From Megaustenia siamemsis (Eukaryota; Mollusca; Gastropoda; Stylommatophora; Ariophantidae), in assembly GCA_032433765.1 (NCBI GenBank), contig JAVIAB010000092.1, positions 34,779,534 through 34,843,533 on the forward strand: DNA of 64,000 bases, in the 5' to 3' direction. Below are positions 1 to 10,744 of the stretch, piece by piece (the first letter of the stretch is position 1; each line of letters starts with the position of its first letter). Below the pieces are notes generated by a model. The model was not told the origin of the DNA, did not search any database, and saw nothing but the letters and a program-made list of their open reading frames with translations. A program made the translations under genes and the position numbers.

Positions 1-899
1 AAAATAATACATTTATTTACGTCAAGATCTCATATGAATTTGGGGTCAAAACAGTGGTATAATCTATGACTAAATTCAAAATGTCAAAATAAACTGGTGT
101 TCAGTGTTTTGCAATACTGAAACTCATATCGACAATAGCCTGTTCGGAAGCCTTGTGGAACGCTCATATGCCGAAAGATTTAATCAGAGAAGTTAGCTTC
201 CAATATAGGCATAAAAAAGAAGAAGAAGGAAAAGTGAGGAGATGAAGATAAGACAAAGAATAAGAAGAAGTAGACGTTAGAATTTACAACCTATAGGCGT
301 CACTGTAGACGGGACATTCCCATATCCGCAACGTTCTCATTTCAGAAACGAACAAAGTGCACATTCTAATCATTCATACTGTTCTACTGAATGTGCTTCT
401 GAAAAAAAAAATTCCATAATGCACAATTCCGTGTCGCCATAACAGTCGTCGCCGACGCACAATCACCGTGCGCTGGCGAAGGATTTGAGTAGACTTAGTG
501 GTCAGTGAGTGTGTCCCAAGAACCGCTGTCCAAATAGTGAAATCAGGCCTCCACGTAAGTGAAACACTCGACGAACAAACAACTAATTTACTTTAAGCAA
601 ATACCTTATTTTTTCAAAGTGAATCTACATTACAAGTGAACAATGTATTTATTACCACAGAACATTAGTTTATTACAAGTGAGCAAGATCTTTATAATAG
701 TTAAACTTCTCTATTTTGAATAAAAATAATTGATGTGTACGACTAAATTGTTTATTTTCTCAATGGCCTCAAGTTCTTTTACATGACGAAAATATGTAAG
801 TGTTCTTCATTGAATGATCTTTAGCAGCAAGTCCTCTGAATTATTAAGTTGTTTGAAAACAGACATGCTTGTTTTTTCTCTGTTCTATGGTAATCTTAA
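1..899. other. Intronic or flanking AT-rich DNA, nothing recognised
   Basis: No homology to a known domain was seen on either strand. Short open frames have no motif and no codon pattern. The stretch ends at a TTAA that begins the MITE. Confidence 0.4.
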
Positions 900-1162
900 C
901 TCTTTCCGTACGTTTCGGCGCATAGTGCGCCACGTTAATATGATTAGTGTGAACGCCATCAAACCATATTCATTTTACATGTTTTGTATCATCTTGGTAT
1001 TGATGAAATCTAAAATACCTTGTTTAATTATCTGAACATTCATATATAATATGTTATATGTTAGATAAATATAAATATGTAGATTGATTCTTAAAACCAT
1101 GAGAAATATTGTCTATTAAATTTCTTCCATTGCGTCGATAAAAAGCTTCCGTACAGAAAGAG
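900..1162. mobile_element. TTAA-flanked MITE, copy 1 (piggyBac-like)
   Basis: The 263-bp element lies between two TTAA copies (896-899 and 1163-1166). Its ends are inverted: the left end reads CTCTTTCCGTACG and the right end, complemented, reads CTCTTTCTGTACG. The interior is AT-rich and non-coding. It matches 40062-40320 in opposite orientation, including the G/C-rich piece next to one end. TTAA target duplication is typical of piggyBac-superfamily elements. The ends do not begin with the usual CCC, so the family assignment is inference. Confidence 0.75.
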
Positions 1163-1586
1163 TTAATATTCTTCTTTATCACTTGCAGTCAAAGGCATTT
1201 AAGTATTTTTCAACAGATCCGTGGGAAGTTCATGTTTTCATAGTCAAAACATTACTATGAGTAAAATGCAGGCTCCTCAAATATTGCAATTGTGTTGTAA
1301 TATGAGTTCCTTGATTACCAAAATTGCCATTTTTAATTGTTATTCATTGCTATGTTCATTCAAATGTATATATACATATATATTTATTTACATACATATA
1401 AATAATTTAATACAAGCACTAAATCATTTTCTGAGAATACCAAAACTAATGTAATGCAAGGCAGCAACGTGTTTTTTTTCAGGACATTTTATTTATTACA
1501 AAACTGCAATTGATTTTTACAAGATCACGCCTTATTTAATACAAGTTTATAACTCATTTATCACTACTGGATTTTTTTATGTATAG

Positions 1587-1719
1587 ATGCTGTACTTGTT
1601 CACCTCAACTTGCACATTTATAATCTACTATACTGAAGTCACCCTTATTTGTGGCACCAAATACGAAAAAATAAACCTGCAAGACGGCGGCCCACCAACA
1701 AGACTCATTGGCAACGATT
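1587..1719 (+). CDS. Exon 1 (of those visible): VWD domain, central part
   Basis: The exon follows an acceptor at ...gtatag and ends at a gtaagt donor, leaving one base (phase 1). It reads ...TEVTLICGTKYEKINLQDG..., which lines up with the middle beta strands of VWD domains and with the equivalent part of exon 8 (VTITTNRVDYTLRL). The acceptor is the least certain part: a later AG near 1638 would remove the hydrophobic first 16 residues. The upstream exon was not found with confidence. Confidence 0.6.
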
Positions 1720-1810
1720 GTAAGTATTGCTTGTTTTGTTCAAGACTAATTTTCACAAAAGTATGTAAAGGAAGAACGATATTTATTTAAATAGTTAGGC
1801 TTTGACAAAA

Positions 1811-2410
1811 CTAGACAACTGTGTGCATATTTGTAGTAATAAAGCTCAAGAAGGTGAAACAAACAAAATAGAGATCAGAAGCAGAATAACAAAAGCGGCA
1901 GCAAATTTTTGAAAATACCTGGAAAAATATGGAAATAAAAAATATATTAAATACTAAGCCGGAACAATAACCTAGAATATTCAAATCAAATATATTATCA
2001 ACCCATACTTTCGCATGTGAAAGCTGGGAAACTGTAAACACGATTGATAGTAAACTAAACGCTTTCAAAGACAAATACCTAATATTATACTTTGCGTACA
2101 ATAATGAAATGAATTCAAGACTGATATAGAGATAAGAAAAATGGCTGAGAAGAGAAATGGACATACGCCAGACATGTTTTTAGAAGGGCCAACAAAATAA
2201 TTATAAGCTGGCTCTTATATGCTAAATATCAGGATACAGAAAAAGAGGAAGAACTAGAGAAGTACACTGAAAAGAACACTTATAAAGAAGCATAGTTAGC
2301 AGGCATAACTTATTTTAGAAGATCGAATATCTCGCCCAAATTAGAGATGGGTGGCGAAAAACACTACGAGTTCTATGCGATGTCTAACTCCGCTGGAAAA
2401 ATAAATATAT
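1811..2410 (+). mobile_element. Decayed LINE (family A-like) 3' fragment
   Basis: Frames read FACESWETVNTIDSKLNAF and, further on, pieces resembling the C-terminal end of the family A reverse transcriptase (compare CESWKTTRDIETMLNAFENK on the minus strand at 18.9 kb). There are several stops and frameshifts. It is a non-functional relic in the first visible intron. Confidence 0.7.
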
Positions 2411-2551
2411 AGATATTAATTGATAAAATGAGTATAGTGTTTCAACTGCAGCTGTGCAGCGCCTTAGTTTGAATTGCTGCTAAATTTTGATTGCTAAGTG
2501 CTGTGTGCTCTTCGACATATTTATCAGAAGGGTAATTAGATAAAAAGTAAC

Positions 2552-2716
2552 TCTTTGGTTATTTATTTTCTTTGGTTATGAAAGTCCCTGCTATCACTGC
2601 AAACGAATTAAAATCCATAATTGTTTAACCGCCCGTGCCAGTGGAATCATCCGAATTACTAACTCATCCCCCAAATAAAGAGAGGTAGCTGTAGTCCCAT
2701 CATAGCAGTCTCAGCA
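2552..2716 (+). repeat. Dispersed ~165-bp repeat, copy 1
   Basis: From about 2590 the sequence (cactgcaaacgaattaaaat onward to ctcagcacacgc) is almost the same as 41297-41438. The second copy interrupts a LINE, so this is a mobile or formerly mobile unit. No coding capacity, tRNA-like boxes or terminal inverted repeats were seen. Confidence 0.75.
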
Positions 2717-4396
2717 CACGCCAAAAGACATACGGCGAAACCGCGCAAAAAGTGAAAACAGCCAACTGTTCCTTGCCATACGATATCATCATTCATCGTA
2801 AACAATTGGAATATCGAAACATGATCAAAACGGATGAAACACACAGCTCACGGTGTGCACAGAGCCCTTAACTCAGTAGCTCCTCCAACAAGTCGGACTT
2901 GGAATATGAGGAAACTGCAACAAGGAATACTTTCATACATAGCCTTCAATGGTTCCTGCCGCCTATCCACCATATTGGCCGGAAGTTCACGTCCTCCTGA
3001 AAATGATGATCGTCATTTTTTTAAAAAATGTGTAGTGCTTGATGATGTTAGGACATCGATTTTGACTCCAATTCCGAACATATAAAACATCGTCGTCGGA
3101 TTATCCCCGTCGCACATCAATCTAGAGACCTTAAGATTATCGTTTGGCCGGTCTAGGGATATACGATGAGCCATTGTGATGACGTAACACACATAACACT
3201 GACTGCGCCCATAGATTCCTGATTACTCTAGTGAATGCGCCCTACAACGGACGAAACACGGTGCAAATTTCCTAAAGAGAACAAACTTCGGCTGACTTGA
3301 CGGAGCAATCCACATTAATGATTTGTAACATGTAAATGACATGTGTCAAACAATTCCAACAATGGTCATTGAACAGCACTCAATGTGACGTAAACCGCAG
3401 ATCAACTCTAGACGGTGGAAGGTCGCATTCACAACACTTGATTTGTCAAAAAGGAATATTTCCGTGCGTACTACTCCGCTTCATCGGCGCAGATGTGTTA
3501 AGTAGAACATCATTTTGACTTTAACGCAGAAAATTGCAATGGAGAGCCGAAATTAATTAGACCCTAAATACAACTTCTGCAGCTATCAAGAAAACGTGAA
3601 CTAGTTTCACCATCTTGGAAACGGAAGTCCATATATATCTAATAATATCAAGTAACTCTTGGCTTAAGCAAAGATCTTGTGATGATGTCCATAACACCAC
3701 AGAAAAACTCGCTGTTCTTTCCATTACTACATCTGCTATACATTCCACAAGACATTGAGTCATTTCAAGCGTTTATTACGGCAGGCAGTAAGCAGTTTTT
3801 TAAAGTCAAATCAGGTGTATGCATGCGCAATCATAATGGTATTTAATACCACAATGATATTTTCATACTTAAATACAATTACTTTGGAAACATCATTAGC
3901 GAACGTTCTAGAATTACCCGTTGTCGCCATCTTCGGATTCTAGTTATCTCAAATCTGGTGACATGTCTTAGAGCTTTAAGATAAGGTAGAACTTTTACCA
4001 AGATAATATAAACTTGTTTCAAAATAAAATACAACTTTCTTCAAAATAAAATACAACTCTTTTTCAAGACATGGCACATTTTTTTTCGGCCACTATATTT
4101 TCCGATCTTTGCTACAAACAGTCATCAATATGATCATTTAAGTTAACACATGTTCGATGTCAGGTTTTAAAGTTAGTTGCAAATAAAACTGTGGCTATTA
4201 TACTCCTACTTCAAGTACTGATTCAAATTATTTTCTCCTAGTTTTTCTGTCATTTGGTACTTGATGATATATCCCTATTTATAGTTCAAGACGTTAGCAC
4301 TGTTACTATTTGTTTTACAAAATGTACAATCGCATATAGACACTATATTTGAAATGTGATTACAACTATGCAACATTTGTATCATTTTTTTTTCAG
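2717..4396. other. Intron sequence, nothing recognised
   Basis: AT-rich single-copy-looking DNA with short open frames lacking motifs. It ends in a pyrimidine tract and AG that form the acceptor of the next exon. Confidence 0.4.
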
Positions 4397-4567
4397 TGAG
4401 TGCTAGGCACTCTTCGGAGGTCGACAGTGCTTATTATGTCCTGAATAGCTATGGTATCTCATTTCGTGCTGATAAAACTGGCTCAGCATTTATCACATTG
4501 CAGAAGAACTCTGCATTTGCTGGACAGATTAATGGTCTTTGTGGTAACCTTAACTTCAATACAATGG
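4397..4567 (+). CDS. Exon 2: VWD domain, C-terminal half
   Basis: Flanked by ttttttttcag and ggtaag. It enters in phase 1 and leaves in phase 1. The protein runs SARHSSEVDSAYYVLNSYGI to AGQINGLCGNLNFNTM, matching the VWD end pattern YxL..YG(I/L).......Y/F..L....AG...GLCGNxN. The usual cysteine two residues before GLCG (CGLCG) is Asn-Gly here, so the vicinal CxxC of some VWF and mucin D domains is absent. Confidence 0.9.
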
Positions 4568-5142
4568 GTAAGCGATTGCTAAGAGTGTTTAACCGCTGTC
4601 AAGAATATATTTTTTTTAAATTAAATATTTTATTTCTTTCTAGCGTCTGAAGCATTCATTGGAGTTCTGTAAGTTTATAACGAATTCGTGTATGTTATCA
4701 TAGTTGTTAGTATACAAAACGACTGCTCATAAATACATCAATGTCTTTATATTGTATATAAGGTATTGATCGTTATCACTGTGCCAAAATCCGTTGGAAC
4801 AATTGCAATAAATTATTATATGGGACATAAAAGCATTAATGGTTTGGACATCTAACTAGAATAAAATCCAACCCATAAGAAGCATGAATATGCTACTGGT
4901 ATTCAAATTAGTTTAGAAGACAAAAGTCAACTTTGGAAAATTGTGATCTACAGAATCATAGAGTAATTAAATAAACTCAAGAACTCATGCTAAATAACAG
5001 GCGATGCCTAGATAACTACATATATCTCTTCTCTGCAACACATCAGTGTACAGGCAGTGATACATGAAGGAATGAAGAAGTTCATTGGTCAAGGACTGCG
5101 TCATTTAGTGCTCCTAGAGTTCCTTACTGATTAAAATTAATG

Positions 5143-5450
5143 TTCTTGTACTCGTATATAGCAACACCATCATTGCACTCGTATATAGCAACACCAACAT
5201 TATATACGTATATTGCAATACCATCATTGATCTCGTATATAGCAATACCATCATTGTACTCGGATATAGCGAAACCAACATGTTCATATATAGCAACACC
5301 ATCATTGTACTCGTATTTAGCAACACCATCATTGTACTCGTATTTAGCAACACCATCATTGTACTTGTATTTAGCAACACCATCATTGTACTCGTATTTA
5401 GCAACACCATCATTGTACTCGTATTTAGCAACACTATCATTGTACAATCA
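5143..5450. repeat. 27-bp minisatellite
   Basis: About 11 units built on tcgtatttagcaacaccatc plus attgtac. The unit is nine codons, so several frames stay open on both strands and give repetitive fake proteins. The 3' units are nearly identical, and the 5' units (ata-tagc variants) are more diverged. Confidence 0.95.
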
Positions 5451-6119
5451 TTGTATCAGTGATGATGATGACAAGAATTGGTATGCACAGGCAGCAACAA
5501 AGGGAGAGAAAAATATACTTCCAAAGACAGAATATAAAAACAATCAAACTCCCGACAATTGTATATGAACAAGGCAAGCGACAGAGCTCTGTCATAAATT
5601 ATCTAATATATCTGCTTCTTTGCAAAGTAAAATGGAATAGGCTCGTGATGGCGATATTATTTACAATAGATTATTTTTGTCATAACGACTCAAAATGAAC
5701 AAAAAATAAATAAATAATAGTGTTTTTATAGCCTTGACACAAACTAATAAAATACCACACATTATATATAAACCTACAGTAAAGAAATCGAGCAACCATA
5801 CCCTTAAATACTGATTGGGGAATTACATTGTGGAATATATTTTTTAATGCTGAAAGGAAAACAAAAACACAATTGATGACCAATAGCCCTAGGAGGATAC
5901 ATTCAAAAATAAAAATAAATGAACAAGAACTAGGAATAGTTGATAAAATGTAAACACTTGTTTAAATCATTTGTCAAGGATAAAGACACTAAACCTTCAA
6001 TTTCGGCTAGAAGAGCGTAAACTACAAAAGCCCTTGCAAGAATAAAATCTATTCGTAGGGACATAAATACGAGTATTACGCGTGGCTTAAAAGCATGTAT
6101 ATGTATTAATCTTCATACT
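5451..6119. other. Intron sequence, nothing recognised
   Basis: AT-rich. No domain, repeat unit or RNA was recognised on either strand. Confidence 0.4.
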
Positions 6120-7020
6120 TACAGCGCCACTAGACGTCGTATGGGGCTTGTAGTATTTATCCTCATCCATCTCTATTCTTGCCGAAATGTTAGATCTTAT
6201 GTAATAGGTTTATGCCTGTCAACTTTGCTTCTCTTGTAAGTGTTCTTTTTAATATCTTTCTATGCCTTCCTCTTTTTCTGTATTCTGATGTTTCCAATAG
6301 AAGAACCTGTTTTGAAAGTCTCTTCTCGACACAATTCCTACATATGTTCATCATCTCTTCCTAATTGTAGAAGGGATCTTTGGTTGCATGGCCATTTCTG
6401 TTATCGTTAAAATTCGTCTTCAATTCATTCCAATGTACACAGAGTATTCTTAGGCATCTTTCTTCAGAATCGTTTATTTTTCTTCAATCTCCTTGTTGTT
6501 TTCTAGCTTTCACGCACTTAGATAAGGGTAGATGATACGTTTGAGTTAAATATTTTAAGTTTAGTTTACATGTTTAGTATTTTTTATTTCAATATGTTGT
6601 CCAGGTTTAAAATTTTGCTGCTGTTTTTGCTATCCTGCTTTTGATCTCTTTCTTTGTTTCACTTTCTTGATCTATATTACTACCAAGATATATATATATT
6701 TATCTACTCTTTCCCATCTGAACATTTAGATATACATTGCCCACTGGTGCATTTTTATTTTTCATTATTTTTGTTTTTTCCCTGTTGATTTCAAGTCCTA
6801 TTCTTTCCACCATAGAGGATAAAGTATATGTGATATTTTTATCCTCGTTGATGGCTGTTAACTACATGTATTACTTAGGAGCACTATATCATCTGTAAAG
6901 TTTAGATCTTCCATGTAATTCTTGCTGTGTCGTGTAATGCCATTAGTGCCTTTCCAGCATTTATTCACTATGTAATCAGTGGTATCTCCAAATAACAAAA
7001 GTGATGGTATACATCTCGAT
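6120..7020 (-). mobile_element. Decayed LINE (family A-like), minus strand
   Basis: On the minus strand there are scattered reverse-transcriptase C-terminal pieces: an ESWKTT-like block near 6500-6520 and text resembling the region that follows the FADD box near 6790-6960. Spacing follows the 18.6-19.3 kb copy. Many stops and indels are present. It abuts the RNase H fragment. Confidence 0.6.
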
Positions 7021-7086
7021 TACTCTTATTTCAAAATGAAACCAATCACTCATTCCCCACTCTGTGTCAACTACGCAAGTATAGCC

Positions 7087-7089
<3 letters not shown>

Positions 7090-7139
<50 letters not shown>
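7090..7139. repeat. (TA)n microsatellite
   Basis: About 25 TA units, placed exactly where the RNase H LINE homology stops after ...GQPMDR. It may mark a truncation point or tail. Confidence 0.95.
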
Positions 7140-7140
<1 letters not shown>

Positions 7141-7141
<1 letters not shown>

Positions 7142-7505
7142 CGGGTATATACCGATCCATTGGTTGCCCGTCCTCAACGACAGCGCAGCTAGCCAACCTG
7201 TCCGGTCTTTCATTTCCCCGTACTCCCGCATGTCCAGGGACATAGACAAAGGTGACCTTAATATTTTTGACTTCTGCAATGACTCTACCCATTTCATGCG
7301 TACAGAGCCCGCCTCCCTCCACTTTTTTTTATCATGCTCATCGAATCACTTAGTATACATGCGTGGGTGTAGTCTTGTGACTCTAACCATTTGAATGCCC
7401 TGGTTACTGCCATCACCTCCATTGTCATGCTACTCGTGGTCATGACGTGTGCATCACTGTCTTCCTTGACTATTCTGCCTGCCGAGCGTGCTATAAATGG
7501 CAATG
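7141..7505 (-). mobile_element. RNase H part of a LINE (family E), broken
   Basis: The minus strand reads KVTFVYVPGHAGVRGNERPD, the end of a retrotransposon RNase H domain (compare NERAD in the 42.4 kb copy). After a frame change it reads TMEVMAVTRAFKWLESQ and ILSDSMSMIKK, which hold the central Glu and Asp of RNase H. One frameshift separates the two parts. The domain suggests an I, Jockey or R1-like LINE, unlike the A, B and C families. Confidence 0.8.
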
Positions 7506-7663
7506 CACTTCTTTAAAGGGGAAAATGTGTTTATTTAATACATTAATTATACCCTAATTGATATGAGCACATAAAATAAAGAAGGAAATGTACAGATGAA
7601 ATCTTTAATTAAAGATCGAAATATAAAAGAAATAACCAGGTTGAACATGTCGTTGTTACTGAA

Positions 7664-8992
7664 GGGAGGTCAAAAAGTAATGCACACCAATGTTTTTCTC
7701 GGCTAATAATAAAGATAGGAATATGAAATTTTGCACACTTGGAATATGACATGTTCCAATTATGTGCACCAAATTGCACAGCATTCTGATAAATATTACG
7801 CAATCTATGAACCGTTAAAATGGAGCTTGTCAACAATGTCCGTTACAAACAGCGAATTGTCATAGAATTTCTGGTTGCGGAAAAAGAAACTGTGGCAAAC
7901 ATTCATAAACGACTGTGTGCAGTGTACAAATGTTCTGCAGTCGATAGCAGCACAGTTAGTCGCTGGGTTCAGAGAATTAAAGCTTCAGAAAGTGTACGAG
8001 TGGAGCTGCATGATTTACCGCGTTCTGGACGTGTTGCCTCGGCTACCAGCACAGACATGTTAAACCGGGTTGATGCCATTATTCGTAAGGATAGGCGTAT
8101 CACTAGTCAGCAATTGGCATTGCAGCTTACAGTCAGCAAGGGAAGTGTAATCGCAATTTTTAAAACTCTCGGATATTCAAAGATTTGCGCTCGATGGGTT
8201 CCTCGGTGCCTAACAAATGATCATAGAGTTCAAAGGAAAACATTCTGTTCTGAATTGTTGGAGCGTTTCGGTGTTGAAGGAGAAATGTTTTTGTAAAAAA
8301 TTGTTACCGGTGACGAAACGTGGGCACATTATTATGAGCCTGAAACAAAAATGCATTTAATGGAATGGCATCATCCGCAGTCACCAAAAAGAAAAAAATT
8401 CAAAACATCTCCATCAGCCGGAAAGGTGATGATCACTGTCTTCTGGGACATTGATGGTGTGATTCTTGTTGATGTAATGACAAGAGGTGAGACAATCTAC
8501 TCGACAGCTTACATCAATACACCGACAAAACTCAAAAATCGGTTCCACAGAGTTCGGCCTAATAAGCCATTTGCAGATTTGTTGCTTCAACATGACAATG
8601 CACGCCCTCACACAAGTCTGGTAACACGGGAAGCAATCAACAAATTTGGTTGGACTGTACTGCCCCATCCTCCTTACAGCCCTGATCTGGCTTCCTCAGA
8701 TTTCCATCTGTTTGGACCACTCAAAAAATTCCTGCGTGGGACACACTTTGACAATGATGAGGATGTGATCCGTGCAGTTAAAAAATGGCTACGCGAGCAG
8801 GACAAAACTTGGTACAAACGAGGCATTCATGACCTAGTTTCGCGTTGGCGTAAGGCAATACGCTTGGACGAGAATTATGTTGAAAAATAGGTAGTGTAAA
8901 TGGGATGTTCAGCTACAATCTGTGAAAATTTCACACATTTTGCCCGAATAGTTTCCGAGAAAAAATTGGTGTGCATTATTTTTTGACCTCCC
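7664..8992 (+). mobile_element. mariner DNA transposon
   Basis: About 1.33 kb with terminal inverted repeats of about 28 bp: the left starts gggaggtcaaaaagtaatgc (7664-7691), and the right (8965-8992) is its complement with one or two changes. A TA follows the right end, but no clean TA precedes the left end. The element lies just upstream of exon 3, in gene orientation. Size, inverted ends and DD34D transposase are all typical of mariner. Confidence 0.92.
7820..8890 (+). pseudogene. mariner transposase with one in-frame stop
   Basis: A single frame of 357 codons is broken only by TAA at 8294-8296 (codon 159). Before it lie the N-terminal helix-turn-helix regions and a WVPR motif. After it come TGDETW (Asp165), QHDNARPH (Asp259) and SPDLASSDFHLF (Asp294). 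Thirty-four residues separate the last two aspartates, the DD34D signature. Full length and one nonsense change suggest recent decay. It would encode a cut-and-paste transposase; this copy cannot make a full protein without readthrough. Confidence 0.92.
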
Positions 8993-9062
8993 TACGTACA
9001 TATTCCATATGCCTAGAGAAGGGATTAACTATGCTTAATTTTTTTTTCCTTACAAATTACAG

Positions 9063-9133
9063 ATGAGATAATACTGACGACAGAGAAAGGGGTGCAGTCA
9101 GTGGCGAATCGACTCATGAATGACAAAATCCCA
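9063..9133 (+). CDS. Exon 3: linker after first VWD domain
   Basis: A 71-bp exon between tacaaattacag and gtgagt, entering phase 1 and leaving phase 0. It encodes DEIILTTEKGVQSVANRLMN and DKIP, the short acidic tail that follows GLCGN in VWD domains before C8. It is supported mainly by phase agreement with exons 2 and 4. Confidence 0.75.
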
Positions 9134-9513
9134 GTGAGTTTAATCAAATAGTTTACTCTCCATTTCATTATTAATTTTAAAGTTACGTACATTTATTTTA
9201 GCTCCAACATTTGAAATTTGGCATCATGTATGCATATAACAAAAAAATATTGCTGAATATTGGAGTGAGGATCAGTGAATCAGAACTGATAACACAGACA
9301 ACATCAACGTATCAACAAAGATTTAAAAACTAACGATAAACTGGAGCAACTTTTAAGTCAGATAACAATACTATTAAGTTCACGAAATTGGTTGTTAAAT
9401 GGTTAAAAAATTCTAACAAACGCTGCTTTCATGTCTTTGTCTCGCAAGTATGTAATAAAATAATATCAACATCTCTCGCTCGTACTCTCTCTCTCGCTCT
9501 CTCTCACACACAC

Positions 9514-9600
<87 letters not shown>

Positions 9601-10560
9601 GCAATATCTGAATGTGTTTGCGTGAAAACATAATTTACAAATCGTTTCAATTAATTCAGTAACTGTTGTCTCATACGTAGTTTACAAATCTGCTTGTTAT
9701 AGCACGAAAAATTGTGCGATTATTGAATTGGGTCAAATATTAAAGAATTAAAATTCAATTTCAAGCTTTATGTCTCACTGTTGGATTACAAATAGTGCCG
9801 TCAATATCTACGAATTCCGACTACATTTAGCCGTCTATTAATTCAGTCCAGTCTGAACGGTTGACTGAATTTTCGTTCATACTAACTGGACGTAACAAAA
9901 TGCTGAAAATTAGAAATATTTCGCAGCTGCTGACGCAATAGTAATAATCACACAAACATTGCAGGCATTGAATCCAGAGACACGAAATATGTTGTCCAAT
10001 CCATTATAGACTGAATGTGTAAACTGATTATAAGAGTTTTCCCACTCTCAACGGATATTACGACAACTGAATTTTCCTGATAATGAGTATCCGTATTTTA
10101 AAAGAACAATCCTTTTTTATATTTTATTTTCTAAATAAGTGTTTACTACTCGTTTATAATAGAAAAGAAAAAAAGAGAAATGGAGTTGCGAGTTACTTAT
10201 GCACTAATCATAATTTTTTTTTAAATTATTTATTAAGTTGTTTCCTCCCAACAATAAAAATCTCTTGTCACTACCGGAAATCAAATTGATGCCAATTTAT
10301 GTAGCTTACAACTGTTGTAAACCAATAAACTACCCTCACCCCACGGTTAATTTGTCCTATACAATAAACCTATATTATACTTCGCTTGTACACATCATAG
10401 TCTCCCCAGTGACTGATGATTCAATCACAAGGGAAATATGGAACGGCTAGGGTTTTGTGGTGTATTCTAATGGAAAGTTGATAGAGAAAGGCGCAACAGC
10501 CAATACGAATACTTCCTCCAGTAGGATTGACAGAGCACACTCCGCAGGGAGTGGGTGCAC
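9134..10560. other. Intron with a long (AT)n tract, otherwise nothing recognised
   Basis: An 84-bp (AT)n run lies at about 9515-9598 beside CT and CA runs. The rest shows no coding or repeat homology that I could recognise. Confidence 0.5.
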
Positions 10561-10744
10561 CTATTCAATATGTCTTATATTAACAGTGTAACTTGGATAT
10601 ACAGCCTTGGAAACGTGGGGTTCATGGTCATTGCGAAGGCTTTAAGAGAGCACACCTAATTAGAATATCGGTGGAAAAGAACGCAATACGGTCAATCAAT
10701 GTAGGACACGAACAGTAGGCGACCAAAATAAAGAGATACTAGAA

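Noticed and set aside
1189..1260. Possible upstream VWD exon reading FSTDPWEVHVFIVKTLL after a good acceptor
   Set aside because: The text looks VWD-like and the acceptor is good, but the frame ends in TGA immediately before the only GT, so it cannot join exon 1. It may be a decayed exon or chance.
5114..5568. Long repetitive open frames on both strands
   Set aside because: They are products of a 27-bp (nine-codon) minisatellite unit.
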